Source of the DNA: CALMEC01 sp964628685
Lineage (GTDB): Bacteria; Actinomycetota; Thermoleophilia; Miltoncostaeales; Miltoncostaeaceae
Reading direction: 5' to 3'
DNA length: 64,000 nt
Assembly: GCA_964628685.1 (NCBI GenBank)
Contig: CAZVNM010000004.1
Coordinates: 279,822-343,821, forward strand
Shown piece after piece: positions 27,881 through 37,910 of the stretch; the first letter of the stretch is position 1, and each line of letters starts with the position of its first letter. The position numbers and the translations under genes were made by a program. The notes beneath the pieces are model-generated. The model was not told where the DNA came from. It made no database searches and saw only the letters and a program-made list of their open reading frames with translations.

Positions 27881-28068
27881 GCCGACGGTGGCGTCGACCG
27901 CGACGGCCCCGCGATCGGCCCGGTTCCATGATGGATCGCCATCAGACGCACACGACTCGGGGACGACCTCTGTCGACGGTCACGTACCGGCAGTCGCACA
28001 GGGCAGGCACCTGAGTTTGGCCGGGCGGCGAACGCGGCGGCGCCCTTCGGCGCCCCCGCAACCGCCTC
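27881..28068 (+). repeat. Structured intergenic repeat, copy A2
   Basis: Head-to-tail with A1. It has the 5' hairpin GACCGCG-acggccc-CGCGATC (one mismatch), GATGG-atcg-CCATC, gacctctgtcgacggtca and the GGCGCC-cttc-GGCGCC hairpin. The TTCGCC hairpin is damaged in this copy and the aggcac core reads aggcacctg. Confidence 0.72.
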
Positions 28069-28449
28069 AACGGATGGGGAGCGTCGGCCGACGGCGGCTG
28101 TCCCGCGTTCGCCGTCTCAAGCGGTCCGCGCAAGCCTGGTGCCTGGCACGTAACTTGCGCATTGCCCGCCCACTCGTCGAGCGTGTCGTTCGATTGAACG
28201 TCCCTCATCGTTCAATCGAACGATGAGGACCGTTCATTGTTTGCGATGTCGATCGCGGTTTGCGACGGATTCGGCACGATCGTGGCCGAGCCGATGGCGC
28301 TTCGTCACGAATCGTCACGCGTTCGTTGCACCCGCGTGACGTACCCCCGGCTCGGTCGGCGGGGCCCGATTCCCGGTCCGGTTCCGATCGAAGGGTCGGG
28401 CGCCGTCGAATCACAACCGCGCACGGTGGTCAGTCTGCCCGCCGACGAC
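28069..28449. other. Intergenic stretch between hpf and secA
   Basis: No gene is recognisable. The stretch holds the nested palindrome at 28186-28223 and otherwise unremarkable GC-rich sequence. Confidence 0.4.
28186..28223. repeat. Nested palindrome with alternative pairings
   Basis: A 15-bp perfect inverted repeat (28186-28200 with 28209-28223, loop of 8). The right arm also pairs with itself as CCTCATCGTTC-aatc-GAACGATGAGG, an 11-bp stem. Each arm contains GTTC-N4-GAAC. Only one of the two structures can form at a time. It is AT-richer than its surroundings. It could be a regulator site, an attenuator or a recombination target. Confidence 0.6.
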
Positions 28450-28477
28450 CGCGGGGGCGCCCTTCGGCGCCCCCGCG
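28450..28477 (-). terminator. Hairpin downstream of hpf
   Basis: A perfect 12-bp stem (28450-28461 with 28466-28477) and CTTC loop, 76 bp after the hpf stop. It lacks a T-run on the minus strand. The inner GGCGCCCTTCGGCGCC is the same as in the A1, A2 and B2 repeats. Confidence 0.55.
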
Positions 28478-28553
28478 AAACCACTCGACATCACCGGAGG
28501 GATCGTCCGCCGGCCGGAGGTATCGCTCCCGCCGCCGACGATGCCCCGCGGGC

Positions 28554-29129
28554 TCAGCTCGCCGAGATCAGCCCCAGGTCGCCGTCGCGCCGACGGTAGA
28601 GGACCGTCACCGCCTCGCCATCATCCGCGTTGCGGAACACGTAGAAGTCGTGGCTGACGAGGTCCATCTGGTCGGCGGCCTCGCCCACGGTCATGGGTGC
28701 CATCTCGAAGCGCTTCTCCTTGACCACCTGAAGCGGCGCGTCCTCCACCTCGAGCACGTCGACATCCGCCGCGACCACCACGGGCTCGACGGGCGGCGCC
28801 ACGTCCTCCAGTCGCTCGTACCGACCCCGGTTGCGCCGGTCGCGGTACTTGCGGGCCTGCCGCTCGAGCTTCTGGGCCGCGTGGTCGATGGCCGCGTACA
28901 TGTCGCGGTCCGCCTCACGGACCCGCAGCACGGGCCCCTTGGTGCGGACGGTCATCTCGCAGACCTGGTTGAGCTCGATGCTGGGGTTTCGCTCCACGGA
29001 GAGCTCGACCTCGACCTGCGTCGCACTGCCGCCGGGAAGGAGCTTTCCGAGCTTTTCGAGCTTCTTCTCCGCGTGGTCATGCAGGGCATCTGTGACCGCG
29101 AGGTTCTTGCCTTTCACATGTAGATCCAT
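28554..29129 (-). CDS. hpf: Ribosome hibernation promoting factor, long form
   Basis: 191 residues from ATG at 29129, preceded by GAGGAGACAC. Residues 1-105 form the S30Ae/RaiA domain (MDLHVKGKNLAVTDALHDH, CEMTVRTKGPVLRVREADRD). The C-terminal 55 residues (KRFEMAPMTVGEAADQMDL to GDLGLISAS) are the dimerisation domain of long HPF, which joins ribosomes into 100S dimers in resting cells. It lies upstream of secA, as in many Gram-positive bacteria, but here about 950 bp of repeats separate them. Confidence 0.95.
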   Translation of the reverse strand: MDLHVKGKNLAVTDALHDHAEKKLEKLGKLLPGGSATQVEVELSVERNPSIELNQVCEMTVRTKGPVLRVREADRDMYAAIDHAAQKLERQARKYRDRRNRGRYERLEDVAPPVEPVVVAADVDVLEVEDAPLQVVKEKRFEMAPMTVGEAADQMDLVSHDFYVFRNADDGEAVTVLYRRRDGDLGLISAS

Positions 29130-29220
29130 GTGTCTCCTCGATTGCTCGTCTGGTCTCCAGATCGTAGCCCACCCGTCCGTCGACATGGCCGCTGCGACGG
29201 GTCGATCGGCCCACGGCGAC

Positions 29221-29898
29221 TCAACCGTGCTCCACGCGCGCGAACACGACGGCACCCACCCGTCGCACACCGGCACGACGCAGCGCGAGGGCGCAGGCCG
29301 CGAGCGTCGCCCCCGTCGTCATGACGTCGTCCACGAGGACCGCCGCGCCCGGATGGGACGCCCCGGAGGCGGCGACGAACGAACCCTGCACCTGCCGGCG
29401 ACGGGCGCTTCGCGACGCGCCCCGCTGCGGGGGCCCGTCCCCCACCCGCTCGACGAGCGCCGCGACGGGGTTGCCCCAGCGCCGGGCAAGCGCACGGGCG
29501 ATGAGCTCCGCCTGGTTGAAGCCGCGCTCCCGCGACCGGGCCGGGGTGAGCGGGACCGGGACGAGCGGAAGGGCCGCCGGCACCGGTGCGACCGCCCCGA
29601 CGAGCACGTCGGCGATGCAGTCGGCGAGGCGCGTGCGGCCGTGGTCCTTGAGCGCGCCCGCGACGGCGCCGGCCACCGGTCCGTAGGCGGCGGCGTGACG
29701 GGTGCACGCGAGATGCCGTGGACAGTGCACGCAGTCGCGCACCGCGATCGGCCACGGGTGTCCGCAGCGCGTGCACCCGATGCCGACCCCTCGGACGAGC
29801 CCCGCACGGCAGCCGGCGCAGATCGGCGGCCCCGGCAGCCGGCAGGACGCGCAGGTCGACGGGACGAGGACGTCGAGGAGGCGGTGGGTGAACGACAT
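29221..29898 (-). CDS. comF: ComF family protein (phosphoribosyltransferase domain)
   Basis: 225 residues from ATG at 29898. The N-terminal half has CxxC pairs that can hold zinc (CASC, CAGC, CTRC, CVHC). The C-terminal half is a type I phosphoribosyltransferase fold, with PVPLTPARSRERGFNQAELIA and the PRPP loop AAVLVDDVMTTGATLAAC. ComF is linked to DNA uptake and interacts with PriA-type helicases in other bacteria. It precedes hpf, the usual order. Confidence 0.92.
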   Translation of the reverse strand: MSFTHRLLDVLVPSTCASCRLPGPPICAGCRAGLVRGVGIGCTRCGHPWPIAVRDCVHCPRHLACTRHAAAYGPVAGAVAGALKDHGRTRLADCIADVLVGAVAPVPAALPLVPVPLTPARSRERGFNQAELIARALARRWGNPVAALVERVGDGPPQRGASRSARRRQVQGSFVAASGASHPGAAVLVDDVMTTGATLAACALALRRAGVRRVGAVVFARVEHG

Positions 29899-29998
29899 GG
29901 CGACACCATCGCGCGGCCGTCCGTCACGGCGCACCGCGTGATGGCGACGGAATCGACACGACATCGTGACGGGATCGCCGCGACGATCCGCCCGCCGG

Positions 29999-31068
<1,070 letters not shown>

Positions 31069-31072
<4 letters not shown>

Positions 31073-32154
31073 CCGAACTGCGCCGTGCGGCCGGTGTGGA
31101 GATTGGCGAGCGATGTCTTCAGACGGTCGATCATCTCGATGGGCCCGGGATCCACCCCACCGGCGACCGCGAGGTACAGCGAGACGTAGTCGCCCATCAT
31201 CACGAGGTCGGCCAGGCGCCCGAACGCCGTCGCACCATCCGCCGTCACGCCGACGACCACGCGCACGTTGGGCTCCATCAGCTCGCGCAGCACGGTGAAC
31301 CTGCGGATGACCTGCGGGTGGTGGCGCGGGTCCTGGATGAAGACGGCCGATGCCGGGATCTCGAGCTTGGGCAGCCCCTCGAGCCCCACGATCTCGTTGT
31401 GGTTGTGCTCGGGGAGCACGCCGGAGAACGCCGGCAACTTCGCGTTCTCGTTGATCTGACATTTCCAGCGATAGGCCACCGGTGCGGTCGCGCCGGCACC
31501 GAGGATCATGGGGAGCGTGCCCTCCAGGAGCCGCGCCACCTGCTTGGCGGCGTTCTCGTCCTCGGGGACCTCCGGCCCGTACATCCCCACGGCCGCCTCG
31601 AAGATGCGACGACCGTCGTCCAGGTCGGCGTCGATCGACTCCAGCACCTCCATGCGCGTGAGGATGACGAGGAGGATCCCCAGCATCTGCACCACGGCCG
31701 CACGCGGCATCGGCGCCGGCGGCGGGGTGAACACCGGGACGTCCTGCGGGCGGTAGTGGGCGTCGAGCTTGCCGCCGGTGGTGACGGCGATGGCCGGACA
31801 GGTCCGGTCGACGGCGTCCATCATGCACGTGAGGGTCTCCTCGGTCGTGCCCGAGTACGAGCACGCGATGACGAGGGTCGACTCCCCCACCCACCCCGGG
31901 AGCGTGTAGTCGCGCACGACGCGGACAGGGCGGCGAAGACGCTCCCAGAAGGTCCCGACGATGAGGTCGGCGGCCGACGCCGAACCGCCCATGCCGCAGA
32001 TCACCACATCGCTCACCGCGTCCGGCGGATACGGGATGTCCACCGATCGCGCATGTGCGACCGCCTCATCGAGCACAGCGGCCGATACCGCCGCCTGTGC
32101 GAAGAGGCCGAGGGAATCGGCGGCCACGACGCCGGGGCCGTCCAGATCGATCAT
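31069..32154 (-). CDS. Bifunctional phosphoglucose/phosphomannose isomerase
   Basis: 361 residues with two SIS domains. The first has VVICGMGGSASAADLIVG and LVIACSYSGTTEETL, the sugar-phosphate loops. The second holds YRWKCQINENAKLPAFSG and LPEHNHNEIVGLEGL, the catalytic signature of the archaeal/actinobacterial PGI/PMI family. It interconverts Fru-6-P with Glc-6-P and Man-6-P, feeding sugar nucleotide synthesis by the two genes upstream. ATG at 32154 overlaps the previous stop (ATGA). Confidence 0.92.
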
Positions 32155-33221
32155 GTCGTCGCCCCCTCGCGGGTGGTCTCGTGGATGACGGCTCCGGTGG
32201 CGACCGTCTCGTCCGTCAGGGTGACGCCGTCGGCGATGCGCGCACGATCACCGGCGACCGTCCCGACGAGCCGTGCGTCGTCCCCGACCGTGACCCCGTC
32301 GCCCAGGATGGTGTCGCGCACGACCGCATCGGTGCCGATCGCGCACCCGACGCCGACCACCGAGCGCTCGACCACCGCGCCGCCGGCCACGCGGGTGTCG
32401 GCGGCGAGCGTGGCCCGGTCCCCCACCCGGCAATCACCGGCCAGGACGACGTCGGCGCCCAGGTGGCGGTCGCCGGTGGGCGACTCGGTGTGCACGACGC
32501 CGCCGAGGACGTCCAGATGGGCCTCCAGGTACGAGTCGGGCGTGCCGATGTCGCGCCAGTAGGCGTCGCTTGCGAACCCGGCCAGCCGGCCCTGCTCCGC
32601 CAGGACCGGGAAGATGTCGCGCTCGATCGAACTGGGGACCCCGGCGGGGATCGACTGCAGCACCGAGGGTTCGAACAGGTACGTGCCGGCGTTGATGAGA
32701 AACGGCTCACCCGGGCGCAGCTGGCTCGCGTCGGGCTTTTCGAGGAACGCCTCGACCCGGTGGTCGGCGAAGCAGCGCACCAGCCCGTACCGCGACGGGT
32801 CGTCCACCGGCGTCAGCGCCAGCGTACCGTCCACACCGTCCGCCGCGTGCTGGGCCGCGAGCGTCGCCAGGTCCAGGTCCGTCAGCACGTCGCCGTTCAA
32901 CACGAGGAGCGGTGCCGAGACGTCCAGTTCGGATTCGGCGTTGCGGATGGCGCCGCCGGTACCGAGGGGTTCGGGGTCGACGACGTACGAGAGCCGCATC
33001 GCCACACCCGCCCCGTCGCCGAAGTGCGACCGCAGCGCGTCGGGCAGATACCCGCACGAGAACACGACGTGGTCCACGCCGAACCGCCGCAGGTGGTCCA
33101 GCTGATGCTCGACGAACGGACGGTCGACCAGGGTCATCATCGGCTTGGGCCGCGTGTCGGTGAGCGGACGCAGCCGCGTCCCCTGCCCGCCGACCAGGAT
33201 CACCGCCTGTGTGAGCTTCAT
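32151..33221 (-). CDS. NDP-sugar pyrophosphorylase with left-handed beta-helix
   Basis: 356 residues. The nucleotidyltransferase domain begins QAVILVGGQGTRLRPLTDTR with KPMMTLVDRPF, and continues with PLGTGGAIRNAE, LVLNGDVLTDLDL and FLEKPD. From about residue 250 hexapeptide-type repeats (GADVVLAGDCRVGDRATLAA, VGVGCAIGTDAVVRDTILGD) form a beta-helix. The family makes GDP-mannose or dTDP/UDP-glucose; the neighbouring PGI/PMI would suit GDP-mannose and ugd would suit UDP-glucose. The ATG has AGGAGAGCG upstream and overlaps the ugd stop. Confidence 0.9.
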   Translation of the reverse strand: MKLTQAVILVGGQGTRLRPLTDTRPKPMMTLVDRPFVEHQLDHLRRFGVDHVVFSCGYLPDALRSHFGDGAGVAMRLSYVVDPEPLGTGGAIRNAESELDVSAPLLVLNGDVLTDLDLATLAAQHAADGVDGTLALTPVDDPSRYGLVRCFADHRVEAFLEKPDASQLRPGEPFLINAGTYLFEPSVLQSIPAGVPSSIERDIFPVLAEQGRLAGFASDAYWRDIGTPDSYLEAHLDVLGGVVHTESPTGDRHLGADVVLAGDCRVGDRATLAADTRVAGGAVVERSVVGVGCAIGTDAVVRDTILGDGVTVGDDARLVGTVAGDRARIADGVTLTDETVATGAVIHETTREGATT

Positions 33222-34528
33222 CGCTCTCCTTCCAGGCCGTTCTCGGAACGGCCGATCCCCTCGTAGCGTCCACCCGCACCCGCGATCGCGGACGGATCGA
33301 GCGCGTTGCGTCCGTCGACGACGAGCCGCGGCTCGGCCATCGACGCCACCACGGCCGTCCAGTCGAGCCCGATGAACTCGGGCCACTCCGTCACGACGAC
33401 GACGGCGTTGACACCGCGGACGGCCTCCATCGGATCGGTCACGAACTCCACGCCGCGAAGCCGACCGCGCGCGGTGTCCAGCGCCACCGGGTCGGTCACA
33501 CGGACCGTCGCCCCCTCGGCCAGCAGACGCGAGGCGAGCACGAGGCTGGCGGCCTCGCGGATGTCGTCGGTGCCGGGCTTGAACGCCACGCCGAGGAGGG
33601 CGACCGTGGCATCGGCCAGGTCCAGGTGCTTGCGCAGCTTGCCGACGACGCGCCGCTTCTGCAGCTCGTTGACCTCGATGACCGCCGTGAGGAGCTGGAA
33701 ATGGTAGCCGGAGTTGCCCGCCAGCTGCTTGAGCGCCGACACGTCTTTGGGAAAGCACGAGCCCCCGAAGCCGATGCCGGCGTTCAGGAACTGCCGGCCG
33801 ATGCGGCGATCGAAGCCCATGCCGTCGGCCACGCTCACCACGTCCGCGCCGACCTCCTCGCACACGTTGGCGATCTCGTTGATGAAGCTGATCTTGGTGG
33901 CCAGGAACGCGTTGGACGCATACTTGATCATCTCGGCGGTGGGCACGTCGGTGCGGATGATCGGCCGCTCGAGCGGCTCGTACAGCGCGGCGACGCGCGC
34001 CGCGTCGTCCGACCGGAACGCGCCGATGACGACGCGGTCGGGCTCGAGGAAGTCGGCGATCGCGACGCCCTCCTTGAGGAACTCCGGGTTGGAGACGTAG
34101 CCCACGTGCTCGAGACCGCGGGTGTCGAGCTCGGCGCGGATGCGCTGGCCGGTGCCCACCGGGACGGTGCTCTTCATGATGAGCACGTGCCGGCTGTCGG
34201 CGCCGACGGCCACAAGCTCGTCGATGACGCCCATCACCCGGGACAGGTCGGCGTCGCCGCTGTAGGTGGGCGGTGTGTCGACCGCGACGAACACCAGGTC
34301 GCTCGCGGTCAGCATCTCCGCCAGGTCGAGGGTGAACACCAGCCGCTCGCGGTGGGCCGCGATCAGCTCCTCAAGGCCCGGTTCGTGGATGGGCACATGT
34401 CCGGCCCGCAGCGTGTCGACCCGCGCCGGGTCGATGTCGCGCAGCGTGACCTCGTGCCCCAACGATGCGAGACAGACGCCGGTCACCAGGCCGACGTAGC
34501 CGGCCCCGATGATTCCGACTCTGGCTAC
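33218..34528 (-). CDS. ugd: UDP-glucose 6-dehydrogenase, apparent GTA start
   Basis: 436 residues if read from the GTA at 34528. The N-terminus VARVGIIGAGYVGLVTGVCL is the Rossmann start of the family. The catalytic Cys is in GIGFGGSCFPKDVSAL, and VSNPEFLKEGVAIADFLEPD and GVAFKPGTDDIREA are further signatures. It makes UDP-glucuronate. No ATG, GTG or TTG lies near the expected start; the nearest, GTG at 34696, would add 56 unrelated residues inside the LCP gene. GTA overlaps the LCP stop as GTAG, has AAGGGG 8 nt upstream, and mirrors the 4-bp overlaps elsewhere in this operon. Confidence 0.88.
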   Translation of the reverse strand, partial: VARVGIIGAGYVGLVTGVCLASLGHEVTLRDIDPARVDTLRAGHVPIHEPGLEELIAAHRERLVFTLDLAEMLTASDLVFVAVDTPPTYSGDADLSRVMGVIDELVAVGADSRHVLIMKSTVPVGTGQRIRAELDTRGLEHVGYVSNPEFLKEGVAIADFLEPDRVVIGAFRSDDAARVAALYEPLERPIIRTDVPTAEMIKYASNAFLATKISFINEIANVCEEVGADVVSVADGMGFDRRIGRQFLNAGIGFGGSCFPKDVSALKQLAGNSGYHFQLLTAVIEVNELQKRRVVGKLRKHLDLADATVALLGVAFKPGTDDIREAASLVLASRLLAEGATVRVTDPVALDTARGRLRGVEFVTDPMEAVRGVNAVVVVTEWPEFIGLDWTAVVASMAEPRLVVDGRNALDPSAIAGAGGRYEGIGRSENGLEGER

Positions 34529-36399
34529 GGCGTGCGCCCCTTCTCGTTCACCCTGATGCCGGCGTCGGTCTGCCCCTTCTTCAACCGTGCCGCCTTCGGC
34601 CGGACCATGAAGGTCCGCATGTCGCGCATGCTCGCCTCCGTGATGCCCATGTCGAGCGAGTTGGTGATCCAGTAGGTCATGTTGCCGCGACGCCACAGGA
34701 GGCGCTGCATCTTCTGGCCGTCGTAGTTCGTGAACGCACCCGACTTGTCGGGCCCGTTCATCGTCTCGAGCAGCGGCAGGTCCTTCTGGCTGGTCTGGGT
34801 GATCGTGACGTACCGGTTGCCGCCGCCCACCGAGTTGGCCACGCCCGGGATGCGCACCACGGTCACGAGTGCGTTGGGCGGACCGTGGTCACCACGCTCG
34901 ATGCTGTAGCTGCGCACGTGCACCACCTCGGAACCGCGCGGGAGCTTCATCGGCACGAGCGCGTCCAGCTTGGTCTGTTGACGGAAGCGCTGGATGACGG
35001 ACTTGAGGGCGAGCGTGGGGACGGTATCGGGCTTGCTCTGGGCCTTCTTGGGCGGGGTCGGATTCTTGACCCCGTCGTAGTCGGCACCCACGTAGACCAG
35101 CAGGTCGGCGTCCTGGAACATGCCCTTGCGCCGCTCGGCCGTGCTCGCGTTGGGGCCGAAGAGGCGCGCGAGCGCCTTCGCGTCATCGGCACGGTCCGGC
35201 GCGTAGAACACCGAGGTGGACGGGAAGAAGCCGTTGGGCGAGTTGCCGCCCAGGAGCACCGGATAGCCACGGGACTCCAGCTGTTTGCCGGCGTCGGCCC
35301 CCACGCCGATCTGCTTGCTGCCGTTGTAGACCGCGACGATGGTCTTGGCCGGCGGGTTGCGCTTGCCGGTCACGCCGCCCGGGTTCTGGAAGTCCGGGTT
35401 CTTCCACTGCTCGACCGACTTGCGGATGAGCCCATCTGTCGTCTCGACGACCGACTGCCCGCCGTTGCGCGTGCCGAGGCCGGTCGAACCGACGGTGACG
35501 CGGGCGACCCGGTCCTTGTCGACGCTCATGCCGAACTGAAGGAGCTGACGCAGCCGGTTGGGCGAGTCGAGGTTGGTGATGACGTCGTGGTGGACGGCGT
35601 CGATGATGTTGTCGAGGCCCTTCGCGCCGCGCGTCTCACGCTTGAGCTCGGCCAGGAAGAGCTGCTGGCGGGCGATGCGCGAGAAGTCCGAGTCGGTGTG
35701 CCGGTACCGCACGTAGTCGAGCGCGTCGTGGCCGCGCAGACGCTGGTAGCCGGGCTTGATGTTGAGCGGTTCGAACTTCTGGCCGCTGCCGCTGTTGTCG
35801 TTGTAGTAGTAGCGGTCGATGTCGAGCCAGACGCCGCCGGCGTCGTTGACCAGCCGGCGAAACGCGTTGAAGTTCACGTTGAAGAAGTAGTGGATGGTCG
35901 ACTCGCCGGTGAGCTGCTTGACCGTCTCGATGACCCGCTTCGTGCCACCGCTCGAGTACGCGGCGTTGATCTTGTCGGGTCCGTGACCGGGGATCTGCAC
36001 GTAGAGGTCGCGCGGAAAGGACAGCTGCGACACGAAGTTGCGCTTGAAGTCGAGGCGCACCAGGATCATGGTGTCGCTGCGCGAGTCACCGTTGCGGTCC
36101 CCCGGACGCGCGTCGGATCCGAGCACGAGGATGTTGACCGGCTGGTCCGGCAGGTTCTTCGGCTCGGGCGCGAGGGCGAGCTCGGCCTCCTTCGTGTCCT
36201 TGGAGTTGTTGTCGGGGTTGGACAGCGCGTACCCCGCGTACTCGTTGGCGAAGATGACGATCGCCCCGGCGACGCATGCCAGCACGAACCCGACCCAGCC
36301 GAAGAGCGCCAACACCGGGCGCCGCTTGACGGGCAGCCGGTAATACGACGCGTCGCGGTGGTCGAGTGGGCGGTCGGAGGTCGGGTCGGTCGTGCTCAC
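34525..36399 (-). CDS. LytR-CpsA-Psr (LCP) family glycopolymer ligase
   Basis: 624 residues from GTG at 36399 (GTGA overlap). A TM helix near residue 35 (VLALFGWVGFVLACVAGAIV) anchors it. The LCP domain follows: VNILVLGSDARPGDRNGDSR, DTMILVRLDF, SFPRDLYVQIPGHGPDKINA, and the basic pocket LDYVRYRHTDSDFSRIARQQ. A LytR_C domain lies near residues 345-430 (TIVAVYNGSKQIGVGADAGK). The last 150 residues are an extra domain I cannot name. LCP enzymes attach teichoic acids, arabinogalactan or capsule to peptidoglycan. Confidence 0.9.
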   Translation of the reverse strand: MSTTDPTSDRPLDHRDASYYRLPVKRRPVLALFGWVGFVLACVAGAIVIFANEYAGYALSNPDNNSKDTKEAELALAPEPKNLPDQPVNILVLGSDARPGDRNGDSRSDTMILVRLDFKRNFVSQLSFPRDLYVQIPGHGPDKINAAYSSGGTKRVIETVKQLTGESTIHYFFNVNFNAFRRLVNDAGGVWLDIDRYYYNDNSGSGQKFEPLNIKPGYQRLRGHDALDYVRYRHTDSDFSRIARQQLFLAELKRETRGAKGLDNIIDAVHHDVITNLDSPNRLRQLLQFGMSVDKDRVARVTVGSTGLGTRNGGQSVVETTDGLIRKSVEQWKNPDFQNPGGVTGKRNPPAKTIVAVYNGSKQIGVGADAGKQLESRGYPVLLGGNSPNGFFPSTSVFYAPDRADDAKALARLFGPNASTAERRKGMFQDADLLVYVGADYDGVKNPTPPKKAQSKPDTVPTLALKSVIQRFRQQTKLDALVPMKLPRGSEVVHVRSYSIERGDHGPPNALVTVVRIPGVANSVGGGNRYVTITQTSQKDLPLLETMNGPDKSGAFTNYDGQKMQRLLWRRGNMTYWITNSLDMGITEASMRDMRTFMVRPKAARLKKGQTDAGIRVNEKGRTP

Positions 36400-37508
36400 G
36401 CGGTGGTCACCTCGCGGTCCACGGGCAGGTCGATCTGCCCGGCTCGCCGGACGAACTCGACCAGCGCGCTCCGATAGTGCATCAGACTGGGGATCTCCAC
36501 ATGCTCGTCGGGTCCGTGGTGACCGGCACCACACGGCCCGAACTCCACGGCCGGCACCCCGGCGGCCAGGAACGCGACCGCGTCGGACGCTCCGTCGCGG
36601 CCGACGGACGTGGCCGACGCCCCCAGCGTCCCCGCGGCCTCGAGCAGCGCGACCACGAAGGGGTCGGTCGGGTCGACACGGGCGGGCATGCGCTCCACCA
36701 TCACCTCCAGCCGCCAGTCCCCGAGGGACCGCAGCTGATCGAGGATCGTCGCCGGGTCCTGGCCGGGGAGGTACCGCAGGTCGATGTCGATGGTGCACCG
36801 GTCGGCGACCTTGTTGAAGGCGTCGCCTCCGCGGATGCGCCCCAGGTTGACGGAGGGACGCGGGAAGAGCTCGGTCGACTCCGACGCGAACGGCAGCGAC
36901 TCGATGGCGTTGAACAGGGCGACCGCATCGAGGATCGCCGAACGACCCAGCCAGGGCGTCGAGCCGTGGGCGGCGACGCCGTCCACCCTGGCCCGCACCA
37001 TGAGCACGCCCTTGGCCTGCACGCCGACCTGCATGTCGGTCGGCTCGCCGCAGATCACGAAGTCACCGCGAAGGCCGGAGTCGACGAGCATCGCGGTGCA
37101 GTTGGGCCCCGGATCGGAGCGTTCCTCGTCGGGGACGACCATCAGCTCGACGGTTCCGGGGTGCCCCGCCTCGACGATGTCGCCGAGGGCCAGGATCATG
37201 GCCGCCAGCGCGCCCTTCATGTCGTAGGCACCGCGTCCGAAGAGGCGGTCGCCGTCGATCCGCGGGCGAAACTGCTGGATGTGCCCCGGGACGACGTCCA
37301 GGTGGCCGTTGAGGATGAGGTGCGGCGGGCCGCTTCCCACGCGTGCCAGCACGCATTCGCGGTCACGCAGCCGGCGGCGTTCGACGTGTGCGCCGCCGCC
37401 CGCGAGCAGCCCCTCGACGAAGTCGAGGGCGTTCGCGAGGCCGGGCGCCTCTGACGTGTCGAACCCGATCAGACGTTCAGTGAGCCGCACCTCGTCCAAG
37501 TCGCCCAT
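36396..37508 (-). CDS. M20 family metallopeptidase (ArgE/DapE-type)
   Basis: 370 residues from ATG at 37508. Metal-site motifs are LILNGHLDVVP, LFGRGAYDMKG, VPDEERSDPG (general base Glu and metal Glu) and ICGEPTD, with a dimerisation domain between about residues 165 and 275. Such enzymes hydrolyse N-acyl amino acids or dipeptides (ArgE, DapE, CPG2). The substrate is not clear. As first gene of the LCP-ugd operon it may act in cell-wall peptide metabolism, but that is inference from position. Confidence 0.85.
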   Translation of the reverse strand: MGDLDEVRLTERLIGFDTSEAPGLANALDFVEGLLAGGGAHVERRRLRDRECVLARVGSGPPHLILNGHLDVVPGHIQQFRPRIDGDRLFGRGAYDMKGALAAMILALGDIVEAGHPGTVELMVVPDEERSDPGPNCTAMLVDSGLRGDFVICGEPTDMQVGVQAKGVLMVRARVDGVAAHGSTPWLGRSAILDAVALFNAIESLPFASESTELFPRPSVNLGRIRGGDAFNKVADRCTIDIDLRYLPGQDPATILDQLRSLGDWRLEVMVERMPARVDPTDPFVVALLEAAGTLGASATSVGRDGASDAVAFLAAGVPAVEFGPCGAGHHGPDEHVEIPSLMHYRSALVEFVRRAGQIDLPVDREVTTA

Positions 37509-37510
37509 CC

Positions 37511-37698
37511 TACCCGGTCGCGGGGATGTCTCCCCGGCCTCCATGCGTGCCGCCGCAGGGCGTCTCGCGTCCGCCGACCAGGCGGACACACGTGCCTGCC
37601 GTCCGCATTTGTCCTGGCTGAGCGTCGACAGAGGTCGACTCCGACATCATGGAACCGGGAGGGACCGCGGTACCGTCGCGGTCGATGCCATCGACGGC
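37511..37698 (-). repeat. Structured intergenic repeat, copy B3
   Basis: Last of three head-to-tail copies, ending next to the M20 gene. It has the 5' hairpin GACCGCG-acggtac-CGCGGTC, gacctctgtcgacg, gcggacggcaggcacgtg, and the hairpin TGTCCGCC-tggtc-GGCGGACG (37568-37588). Relative to A1 and B2 one A-T pair in that stem has become G-C. About 25 bp around the catcagacg box are missing. Confidence 0.75.
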
Positions 37699-37910
37699 TG
37701 AACGGCCCCACTTGTGAGATCCCCAGGCGGTTGCGGGGGCGCCGAAGGGCGCCGCCGCGTTCGCCGTGCGGGCGAACTCACGTGCCTGCCGTCCGCGTTG
37801 CCCTGACCGACCGTCGACAGAGGTCGCTCCGAAGTCGTGTGCGTCTGATGGCGATCCATCGGGGAGCCGGGAAGGACCGCGGGGCCGTCGCGGTCGACGC
37901 CACCGTCAGC
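37699..37910 (-). repeat. Structured intergenic repeat, copy B2
   Basis: The most complete copy. In minus-strand order it shows hairpins GACCGCG-acggccc-CGCGGTC, GATGG-atcg-CCATC, the gacctctgtcgacggtc box, gcggacggcaggcacgtg, TTCGCC-cgcac-GGCGAA, and GGCGCC-cttc-GGCGCC. The linker ctggggatc then leads to B3 and matches the A1-A2 linker. Confidence 0.78.

Noticed and set aside
27658..28068. CRISPR array
   Set aside because: Units are about 200 bp without short unique spacers, and no cas gene is in the window.
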